Below, piece by piece: positions 1-5,297 of a DNA stretch of 9,916 nt. The stretch lies in contig JANNKX010000187.1 in NCBI GenBank assembly GCA_031396505.1, forward strand, positions 1 through 9,916, read 5' to 3'. Positions within the stretch are counted from its first letter, which is position 1. Each line of letters starts with the position of its first letter. This DNA is from JAAFHS01 sp031396505. GTDB lineage: Bacteria; Pseudomonadota; Alphaproteobacteria; Rhodobacterales; Rhodobacteraceae. A program made the translations under genes and the position numbers. Under the pieces are notes generated by a model. It saw only the letters and a list, made by a program, of their open reading frames with translations. It was not told where the DNA came from and ran no database searches.

Positions 1-1
1 T

Positions 2-136
2 ATCAGCAATGTCCACAAGCGCGAGGCGTTTCGGCATCATTCCTACGTCAGCCAGCGGGCAGATGGGGTAATCGCAGGTTGTGGCACACAGGGGTATCTG
101 CTGGCGCTGCAGCGAGTGGCCACGGTGTTGAAATGA
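2..136 (+). CDS. aroQ: Type II 3-dehydroquinate dehydratase, C-terminal fragment (5' end outside window)
   Basis: Reading frame 2 from the window edge encodes 44 residues that I recognise as the C-terminus of type II dehydroquinase, which converts 3-dehydroquinate to 3-dehydroshikimate in the cytoplasm (shikimate pathway, or quinate catabolism). The stretch ISNVHKREAFRHHSYVS contains the family's substrate-binding HxSN region (the preceding His is cut off, but base 1 is compatible with CAT) and the FRHHS block with the conserved Arg. It is followed by the family-typical GVIAG-G-GYLLAL end. The frame closes with TGA at 134-136, which overlaps the ATG of the next gene (ATGA at 133-136), so it is the upstream member of a coupled operon. 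It is short only because the window starts inside it. Whether it is the housekeeping copy or a pathway-specific paralogue cannot be seen from here. Confidence 0.9.
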   Translation: MSNVHKREAFRHHSYVSQRADGVIAGCGTQGYLLALQRVATVLK

Positions 137-891
137 AACTGCCAGTGAACGCGTTCAAGGCGGGGCTTGCGGCAAGGCGGCAGCAGATCGGCATCTGGAA
201 CACGGTGCCGGGGCCGGTGGTGACCGAGGCGCTGGCCTGCACGGGCTATGACTGGGTGGTGGTCGATACCGAACATTCGGTGACGGATGTGCCCGACACG
301 CTGGCGATGATGCAGGCATTGGCGGCGCATGGGGTGCAGGCGGTGGTGCGGCCTGCGACGAATGACACAGTGCTGATCAAGCGGTTTCTGGATTTGGGCG
401 CGCAGACCCTGATGATCCCTTACGTCCAAACGGCGGATGAGGCGGCGGCGGCGGTGCGCGCGATGCATTATCCGCCGCGCGGGGTGCGGGGCGTGTCGGG
501 GATGACGCGGGCCAACCGTTATGGCGCGGTGCCGGGGTATTTCGAGGGGGCGGGGGCGGAGTTATGCCTGATCGTGCAGATCGAGACGCTGGCGGCGGTG
601 GATGCAATTGCGGACATCGCGGCGGTTGACGGGGTGGATGCGCTGTTCATCGGGCCTGCCGATCTGGGGATGTCGATGGGGCGCACGGGCGGGATGGCGG
701 ACGCCGAGGTGCGTCAGGTCGTCGAACGCGCGATCAAGGCGATTGTGGCGACAGGCAAGCCTGCGGGTATTCTGGTGACGGATGTGGCAACGGCGCAGGC
801 CTGCATCGGCTGGGGCACGACATTCACGGCGGTGGCGGTGGACTTGTCGCTGCTGGTCGCGGCGGCGCGGCAGGTGCGGGCGCAGTTCTGA
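133..891 (+). CDS. HpcH/HpaI family aldolase (2,4-dihydroxyhept-2-ene-1,7-dioate aldolase-like)
   Basis: A 252-residue class II, metal-dependent pyruvate aldolase, matching the family's usual length of about 255. Compared from memory with E. coli HpaI, the key residues are present: His48 in VVDTEH (catalytic base), Arg73 in VVRP (pyruvate binding), Glu151 in QIET and Asp177 in FIGPADL (divalent metal ligands). Other shared blocks are YPPRGVRGV and GKPAGIL. The family cleaves or forms 4-hydroxy-2-oxo acids with pyruvate as product or nucleophile; the exact partner is not predictable. I chose the start at 133 rather than the in-frame ATG at 79 because the protein then begins like HpaI and the ATG overlaps the aroQ stop as ATGA. 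The next gene starts 3 nt after the stop. A member of this superfamily (SbnG) acts as a citrate synthase in siderophore synthesis, so a biosynthetic role is also possible. Confidence 0.9.
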   Translation: MKLPVNAFKAGLAARRQQIGIWNTVPGPVVTEALACTGYDWVVVDTEHSVTDVPDTLAMMQALAAHGVQAVVRPATNDTVLIKRFLDLGAQTLMIPYVQTADEAAAAVRAMHYPPRGVRGVSGMTRANRYGAVPGYFEGAGAELCLIVQIETLAAVDAIADIAAVDGVDALFIGPADLGMSMGRTGGMADAEVRQVVERAIKAIVATGKPAGILVTDVATAQACIGWGTTFTAVAVDLSLLVAAARQVRAQF

Positions 892-894
892 CCG

Positions 895-2031
895 ATGGCT
901 GCGTTTGCATGGCATCCTGCGGCGCGGTTGATCGGGGCAGATGGGCGGGCGCTGGGGCCCGCGATGCCCGGCGACGGGCCTGCAATTGCGGATCGTCCGG
1001 GGGAAATGGCGCTGGCGCAGGCGTTGGCGCAGGGATCGGGGTTTCGCATCGGTGGCGCACAGCCTGTGGCGGCGGGGCCGGGCGCGTTCGAGACGCTGAC
1101 GGGCGGAAGCACGGGCGCACCACGGCGGATTTTGCGCGATGTGGGCAGTTGGACGGCATCCTTTGCGGTGAATGCGGGGCTGTTCGGGATCGGGCCGGGG
1201 GCGCGTATCGGTGTGGTGGGGCGGTTGACACATTCGATCGCGCTGTATGGCGCGTTGGAGGGGATGCATCTGGGGGCGGAGGTGCATTTGTTGGACCGGT
1301 TGCGCCCCGACAGGGCGGCGATGGCACTGCGCGACCGGGGGCTGGGGATGATCTATGCGACGCCTGCGCAGGTGCGGATGATGCTGGACGCGGGGTTGGA
1401 TTGGCCGGATTTGCGCTGGATCGTGATTGGGGGGGCAAAGCTGGATCTGGGGCTGCGGGCGGGGCTGGCACAGGTGGCCGTGGGGGCACAGATCGCCGAG
1501 TTTTACGGCGCGGCAGAGACGAGTTTCATCACGCTGACGGATGCGGACACGCCCGAAGGGTCGGTCGGGCGGGCCTATCCGGGGGTGGAGATTGATCTGC
1601 GCGATGGCATCATCTGGGTGCGGTCGCCCTATCTGTGTGCGGGCTATGCGGGCGATCCGGGCGGGGCTGTGTGGCGTGACGGCTGGCTTTCATTGGGCGA
1701 GGCGGGGTGGATTGCGGATGGGTATCTGCACCTGTCGGGCCGGACAGGACGCATGGTGACGATTGCCGATCAGAACGTCTTTCCCGAAGCGGTGGAGGCG
1801 TTTCTGGCAACGCTGCCGGGGGTGCTGCAGGTGGCGGTGATCGCCCGCAAGGACGGACTGCGTGGGCATGTGATTGACGCGGTCATGCAGGGTGATCCGG
1901 CGCAGACAGGTGCGATCATGCAGGCGGCGCGGGCGCGGCTGGGGCCGCTGGTGGCCCCGCGCAACATACGCTGGGTGGCGGCGTGGCCGCTGCTGCCGTC
2001 GGGGAAAACCGATCTCGCGGCGTTGACATGA
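895..2031 (+). CDS. Compact class I adenylate-forming enzyme (AMP-binding acyl/aryl-CoA ligase family)
   Basis: A 378-residue ANL-superfamily protein that would activate a carboxylate as acyl-AMP, possibly passing it to CoA. Visible motifs: LTGGSTGAPR at 68-77 (A3 phosphate loop), FYGAAET at 203-209 (A5), a GWLSLGEAGW segment near 263-272 (A7 region), SGRTGRMVTI-D-NVFPEAVE around 281-301 (hinge and A8), and LPSGK with Lys371 (A10 catalytic lysine). It is much shorter than the usual 500-550 residues: only about 67 residues precede A3, so most of the N-terminal subdomain is absent. The canonical A3 lysine is Arg77, and the usual A7 Asp appears as Glu269. The C-terminal lid is intact, which argues against a decayed gene. 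The ATG lies 3 nt after the aldolase stop, and the TGA overlaps the thiolase ATG (ATGA, 2028-2031). Substrate unknown. Confidence 0.85.
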   Translation: MAAFAWHPAARLIGADGRALGPAMPGDGPAIADRPGEMALAQALAQGSGFRIGGAQPVAAGPGAFETLTGGSTGAPRRILRDVGSWTASFAVNAGLFGIGPGARIGVVGRLTHSIALYGALEGMHLGAEVHLLDRLRPDRAAMALRDRGLGMIYATPAQVRMMLDAGLDWPDLRWIVIGGAKLDLGLRAGLAQVAVGAQIAEFYGAAETSFITLTDADTPEGSVGRAYPGVEIDLRDGIIWVRSPYLCAGYAGDPGGAVWRDGWLSLGEAGWIADGYLHLSGRTGRMVTIADQNVFPEAVEAFLATLPGVLQVAVIARKDGLRGHVIDAVMQGDPAQTGAIMQAARARLGPLVAPRNIRWVAAWPLLPSGKTDLAALT

Positions 2032-3104
2032 CGGCATTCATCATTGCGGCCCGGCGCACGGCGGTGTGCCCACGGGGCGGGGCGTTTGCCAAGCTGTCGA
2101 TCGAGGGGTTGGCGGTGCCGGTGGTGCTGGCGGTGCTGGCGGATGCGGGTCTGGGTGCGGCGGCAGTGGATGAGGTGATCCTTGCCAACGCCTTGGGTGC
2201 TGGGGGCAATCCGGCGCGGCGGGTGGCACTGGCGGCGGGGTTGCCGCAGCGGGTGGCGGGCCTGACGATTGACCGGCAATGCGCAGGCGGCCTTGATGCG
2301 GTGCGGATGGCGCAGGCGATGATTGCGGCGGGGCAGGCCGAGGTGGTGATCGCGGGGGGGGTCGAAAGCTATTCGCGCAGGCCGTTGCGGTTTGCGACCG
2401 ACCCGGATGGTGGTGCGCCCGTACCCTATGATCAGGCACCGTTTACGCCATGGCCGGAGCGTGACCCGGATATGGCGGTTGCGGCGGATGCCTTGGCGAT
2501 GCGGTTGGAAATTTCACGCGCCGCACAGGATGCATGGGCGGTGGACAGCCACCGGAAGGCGCTGGCGGCGGCGTTTCCCGAGATCGTGCCTTTGCAGGGT
2601 GTAGCGCGCGATGCGTTTGCGCGGGCGATGACCGCAGGTCTGGCGGCGCGGGCGACGGTGATCACGGGCAGCATCACGGCGGCGAATGCGGCGGTGGCGG
2701 CGGATGGGGCGGCGGTGTGTCTGGTGGTGTCGGCGCGTTTGGCGGCGGGGTATGCGGGCGCGTTGCGGATTGTTGCGGGGGCGACGCTGGGGGGCGATCC
2801 GATGCAGCCGGGGCTTGCACCCGTGGCGGCGATCCGGGCAGTGATGGCAGGTCCGGTGACGCAGGTGGAGATGATGGAGGCCTATGCGGTGCAGGCGATG
2901 GCCTGTGTGCAGGCGGCGGGGCTTGATCCGGCCTGTGTGAACCAAGGCGGCGGGGCGCTGGCGCGGGGGCATCCGATCGGGGCGTCAGGGGCGATTTTGG
3001 CCGTGCGGTTGTTTCACCATCTGCGGGGCGGGCATGGCCTTGCGGCGATTGCGGCGGCAGGGGGGATCGGGACGGCGGTGCTGTTTCGGCGGGATCGCGC
3101 GTAG
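2028..3104 (+). CDS. Thiolase-superfamily protein with altered catalytic residues
   Basis: A 358-residue thiolase fold protein (typical thiolases are about 390). The N-terminus MTAFIIAARRTAV is the standard thiolase start; the nucleophilic Cys is Cys85 in IDRQCAGGLDAV, followed by the AGGVESYSRRP block, a GSITAANA-DGAA block near 214-229, and GHPIGASGA with His315. Two other catalytic positions are changed: the usual NEAF motif reads MEAY at 283-286, so the oxyanion-hole Asn is Met283, and the C-terminal acid/base Cys of the C-x-G-G motif is Ala342 in LAAIAAAGGIG. A conventional Claisen condensation or thiolysis is therefore doubtful, though acyl transfer through Cys85 remains possible. I chose the start at 2028, not an in-frame ATG at 1983, because it gives the canonical N-terminus and an ATGA overlap with the ligase gene. 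It is the last gene of the operon; its TAG stop sits in the loop of a perfect hairpin. Confidence 0.85.
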   Translation: MTAFIIAARRTAVCPRGGAFAKLSIEGLAVPVVLAVLADAGLGAAAVDEVILANALGAGGNPARRVALAAGLPQRVAGLTIDRQCAGGLDAVRMAQAMIAAGQAEVVIAGGVESYSRRPLRFATDPDGGAPVPYDQAPFTPWPERDPDMAVAADALAMRLEISRAAQDAWAVDSHRKALAAAFPEIVPLQGVARDAFARAMTAGLAARATVITGSITAANAAVAADGAAVCLVVSARLAAGYAGALRIVAGATLGGDPMQPGLAPVAAIRAVMAGPVTQVEMMEAYAVQAMACVQAAGLDPACVNQGGGALARGHPIGASGAILAVRLFHHLRGGHGLAAIAAAGGIGTAVLFRRDRA

Positions 3105-3115
3105 CCGCGCGATCC
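3092..3115 (+). terminator. Perfect 10-bp hairpin spanning the thiolase stop codon
   Basis: Arms GGATCGCGCG (3092-3101) and CGCGCGATCC (3106-3115) are exactly complementary with a 4-nt loop that contains most of the TAG stop. No T-tract follows on the plus strand, so it is not a classical intrinsic terminator. It may protect the 3' end of the mRNA or assist Rho-dependent termination of the plus-strand operon. Confidence 0.45.
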
Positions 3116-3158
3116 GATGGGTGAAGGCGGCGGGAAACGCCTTGGGTCGCCGAATCCA

Positions 3159-3188
3159 AGACAGGCACACCGTCTGGCATGCCTGTCT
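3159..3188 (-). terminator. Inverted repeat just after the lipoprotein stop, possible bidirectional terminator
   Basis: Arms AGACAGGCA (3159-3167) and TGCCTGTCT (3180-3188) form a 9-bp stem with a 12-nt loop. It begins 6 nt beyond the stop of the minus-strand lipoprotein gene and lies between two convergent genes. The minus-strand tail after the stem is only TTGGATTC, so U-richness is weak. Position makes a 3'-end function likely; mechanism uncertain. Confidence 0.5.
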
Positions 3189-3194
3189 GAAATC

Positions 3195-3455
3195 TTACGG
3201 GCAGGCTGCCAGATAGGTCTGGCCGGTCGAGGTGTTGCGATAGGTGCACTGACCGTTCGCATTTGCCGGACGTACCAGCGTCGACGCAGCAACACCGACT
3301 GCAGCACCAATCAGGGCGCCGCGTGTTTCATTGTCGGACACTGCCGCGCCAATGGCCGCGCCACCCAATCCACCAAGCGCTGCGTTCTGGCCTTCGGTCT
3401 GGCACCCGGCCAGACCAAGTGTCAGCAGCGGGATCATCATCAGAAATTTGTTCAT
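3195..3455 (-). CDS. Small glycine-zipper outer-membrane lipoprotein
   Basis: An 86-residue protein with a lipoprotein signal peptide: MNK start, hydrophobic stretch, and lipobox LAGC with the lipidated Cys at 18. Gln at +2 fits transfer to the outer membrane. The mature part carries a small-residue glycine-zipper segment (about residues 27-58, with repeated G-x-x-G and A-x-x-G patterns interrupted by SDNETRG), resembling the Gly-zipper domain of OmpA-like/17-kDa surface antigens, which can insert in or pack against membranes. The tail from residue 70 to 85 is flanked by two Cys and ends in AACP. The start at 3455 is preferred over the upstream in-frame ATG at 3506 because it begins a proper signal peptide and has GAGG 5 nt upstream (3461-3464). 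It faces the thiolase operon and has its own upstream region. Specific function unknown. Confidence 0.85.
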   Translation of the reverse strand: MNKFLMMIPLLTLGLAGCQTEGQNAALGGLGGAAIGAAVSDNETRGALIGAAVGVAASTLVRPANANGQCTYRNTSTGQTYLAACP

Positions 3456-3504
3456 TTTGGCCTCGTTGAAATCATGGTGAGATAACAACTGTAACGCAGG
3501 ACGC

Positions 3505-3519
3505 ACGGAAAGGTTCCGT
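3505..3519. promoter_or_regulatory. 15-bp dyad upstream of the lipoprotein gene
   Basis: ACGGAA-AGG-TTCCGT is a perfect 6-bp inverted repeat with a 3-nt centre, located about 50 bp upstream of the lipoprotein start codon. A TTGACG hexamer on the minus strand (3517-3522) overlaps it and could be a -35 element, but no convincing -10 box is seen at the right spacing. It could be an operator; unproven. Confidence 0.25.
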
Positions 3520-3591
3520 CAAACTGTGTGTTGGGCGAGTTATTGCCAGAGCGGGGTCAAAATGTGGCGTGCCGGATGGCGTGGCGGCGTA

Positions 3592-3882
3592 TCAGTTCGC
3601 GTAACAGCGTGATTTGCGCCCAAAGCCCGCAGGGGCACAGATGTAGGAGCCCTGACCGATCTGGTAGACCGTTGTAACGGGTAGGGTGCCTGCGTTGCGC
3701 GTGGGGGCAAGCCAGTCAAAGCCGTTTGACGCCGTGCGGGTATGTTGTGGGGGAAACTGCACAGGCATCGGTTGCGGGCTTTCTGCTTGCGAGCCCTGTG
3801 CCACAGCGGGACCTGGCAGCGCAATTGCGGCGGCGAGCAGCAGCACGGACAGCGCGGCTGTACCTTTTCCTGTCATGGTCAT
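3592..3882 (-). CDS. Small secreted protein of unknown function with C-terminal Cys pair
   Basis: A 96-residue protein that I do not recognise. It has a clear Sec signal peptide: a Lys at 6, a hydrophobic core LSVLLLAAAIAL (11-22), and a probable cleavage site after AVA at 26-28, leaving about 68 mature residues. The mature part starts with a Gln/Pro-rich stretch and ends with SYICAPAGFGRKSRCYAN, where Cys82 and Cys93 could form a disulfide loop in the periplasm. I chose the start at 3882 instead of the longer frame from 3948 because it places the signal peptide at the N-terminus and has AAAGGGA 7 nt upstream (3890-3896). The stop lies 136 bp upstream of the lipoprotein gene in the same direction, so the two may be separate transcripts. 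Real gene likely; role unknown. Confidence 0.7.
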   Translation of the reverse strand: MTMTGKGTAALSVLLLAAAIALPGPAVAQGSQAESPQPMPVQFPPQHTRTASNGFDWLAPTRNAGTLPVTTVYQIGQGSYICAPAGFGRKSRCYAN

Positions 3883-4217
3883 GTCTGCGTCCCTTTTTGC
3901 TGCCCGGTTCTGTTCGATGCGATGGTTTAGACCAAGGGTCTGCGCCAAGCGCCTGACGGTGGGTTTGTGTCTCGGCGGATTATCCTCAAGCCATTAAGCC
4001 GCAGCATTGGGCCGGGAATGGGGCGGGATGGTGACGTTGTTGCGATATGATCCTGACGTTCGCGCCCACCACATGATGTCACATGGCACGCTGTCGATAC
4101 CGGATATGGCGGGATTTGCGCAATGCAACAGGCGCGCGCGGGTGTGATGCGAAACCGGCGGCAATTTGCCGTGCGTCAAGGGCGCAATGGGCAGCTTGTT
4201 GCAACAAAGGCGTGGCG

Positions 4218-4239
4218 CGGGGCTGCCAAGCCCCGTTTT
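4218..4239 (+). terminator. Orphan plus-strand intrinsic terminator
   Basis: CGGGGCT (4218-4224), loop GCCA, AGCCCCG (4229-4235), then TTTT and CCCC. A perfect 7-bp GC-rich stem directly followed by a short T-run fits Rho-independent termination on the plus strand. No plus-strand protein gene lies upstream after 3104, so it may end a small RNA; alternatively it works with the adjacent palindrome for the minus-strand operon. Confidence 0.5.
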
Positions 4240-4246
4240 CCCCACG

Positions 4247-4263
4247 AAAGCATGTCATGCTTT
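4247..4263 (-). terminator. 17-bp palindrome downstream of the GH26-like gene
   Basis: AAAGCATG-T-CATGCTTT (plus strand) is a perfect inverted repeat with a single central base. On the minus strand it lies about 78 nt beyond the GH26 gene stop and could end the polysaccharide operon mRNA, although only TTT closes the stem. An operator function is an alternative. Confidence 0.35.
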
Positions 4264-4340
4264 ATCAGCTTCAGCCGATTGAGCACGACACGCAACATGC
4301 AAAGGTGATCCGCTGGAGAACGTCGTTCAGAACGGCCGGA

Positions 4341-5237
4341 TCAGTTGTTGGTGATACGGAAATCCTGCCGCCAGTCGGGCAGGCCCAGACTATCGGGCCA
4401 AGGGTAGACTTCCTTTTGGTTGAAATAGACCACGCCGACCAGTTCGGGGTATTCCGGGCGCGGTTTGCGCAGGTCATTTTCCCAGTTGGCGACATAAGCC
4501 TCGGTCCCGGAATAGGCGACTTCGGCGACCACCACGGGTTTACCAAAAGCTGCGGCGCGTGCGTAGCGTGGCCCCAGAATTTCGGTGAAGGTACGGTCGC
4601 GGCCGAATTCGGCCTGATCGAAGGCTTGCAGGCCAAAGACGGACACGCCAACCAGATCGACGTATTCATCGCCGGGATAGTACGCCTCCATGCCTTCATC
4701 GCCCAAAGGGGACCACATGATGTTGATGTCGGGGGCTGCAGCGCGGCAAACATCGATCATCTGGCGAAACGCCGCGATATAGGTGTCGGGCTGCCATCCG
4801 GCCCAGATGAACTGACCGTTGTCGTCATCCATCTCATGCGCCCAACGCAGGGTGACGGGGCTTTGCAGGGTGGCCAGCACGGAACAGATGGCGGTCATGT
4901 TGGCATTATAGGTGCCGTCGGCAATGCCCGCCTGCAGCACGGCGGCAGTATTGCGTTCGTCGCGCGTCCAGGTCCAGGGTTCGACCGTCACAACCAGCGC
5001 GCGGTTGCGTTCCAGCGCATAGGCATCGGCGTCGTTCAGTGAGGGCAGGAACACGTCCTCCCACGGCAGAAAGACATGCTCGATCGCAAGGGCGTTGTCA
5101 TCGGTGAAATCGCCACCCGGATCATAGGCACCAAAGGGCAGGCTGCCGGGCGGGGCCGCGAGCGTGGGCCACACGGCAAGCGAACACGCCGCCGTCAGGC
5201 AGATGAAGGTGAAAGGGGTGTGGGTGCGGTGTGTCAT
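4341..5237 (-). CDS. Secreted GH26-like glycoside hydrolase of the polysaccharide operon
   Basis: A 298-residue exported protein with an N-terminal signal peptide (hydrophobic segment about 8-27, likely cut near TLAA; a lipobox-like TAAC at 15-18 is less convincing). The mature domain is a TIM-barrel glycosidase that I assign to GH26: RWAHEMD at 131-137 carries the candidate acid/base Glu135 in the family's H-E-M context, GQFIWAGW follows as expected, and VVVAEVAY at 235-242 supplies candidate nucleophile Glu239. GH26 contains beta-mannanases, beta-1,3-xylanases and lichenases, so substrate cannot be read off. AGAGG lies 5 nt upstream of the ATG (5243-5247). It is the last gene of the uxs-galE-GT2-GH26 operon, 60 bp after the synthase. 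Processive polysaccharide synthases are often paired with such a hydrolase for trimming or release of the chain. It may correspond to ApsH1 of S. meliloti by position; sequence identity is not checked. Confidence 0.8.
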   Translation of the reverse strand: MTHRTHTPFTFICLTAACSLAVWPTLAAPPGSLPFGAYDPGGDFTDDNALAIEHVFLPWEDVFLPSLNDADAYALERNRALVVTVEPWTWTRDERNTAAVLQAGIADGTYNANMTAICSVLATLQSPVTLRWAHEMDDDNGQFIWAGWQPDTYIAAFRQMIDVCRAAAPDINIMWSPLGDEGMEAYYPGDEYVDLVGVSVFGLQAFDQAEFGRDRTFTEILGPRYARAAAFGKPVVVAEVAYSGTEAYVANWENDLRKPRPEYPELVGVVYFNQKEVYPWPDSLGLPDWRQDFRITNN

Positions 5238-5297
5238 CTTGGCCTCTCTTTCAATTTGCCCGAAATGGGGCGGTCGATTTCAAATAACTTGCAAAAA

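Larger units (their letters stand above)
3949..4340. other. Non-coding stretch between the secreted-protein gene and the GH26-like gene
   Basis: Together with 3883-3948 this stretch contains no gene I can support. Short frames exist on both strands (for example 83 codons on minus at 3994-4245) but have no ribosome-binding site, domain or typical composition. What it holds is structural: a 12-bp palindrome TTGTTGCAACAA (4196-4207), a plus-strand intrinsic terminator (4218-4239), a 17-bp palindrome (4247-4263) and overlapping inverted repeats (4318-4334) next to the GH26 gene stop. A TATGAT hexamer at 4046-4051 on plus could be a -10 box, but there is no matching -35. Confidence 0.5.

Noticed and set aside
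79..132. Longer N-terminus of the HpaI-type aldolase from an ATG at 79
   Set aside because: The extra 18 residues overlap the aroQ C-terminus in another frame and do not resemble HpaI; the ATG at 133 overlapping the aroQ stop is far more natural.
562..1287. Minus-strand frame of 241 codons, His/Arg/Pro-rich
   Set aside because: Antisense across the aldolase and ligase genes, with composition typical of antisense high-GC DNA.
3994..4245. Minus-strand 83-codon frame in the gap beside the GH26-like gene
   Set aside because: No ribosome-binding site, no signal peptide or domain, and it overlaps the orphan terminator; could not be supported as a gene.
4083..5042. Long plus-strand frame of 319 codons
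   Set aside because: It lies antisense to most of the GH26-like gene, has no recognisable domain and no ribosome-binding site; a high-GC shadow frame.
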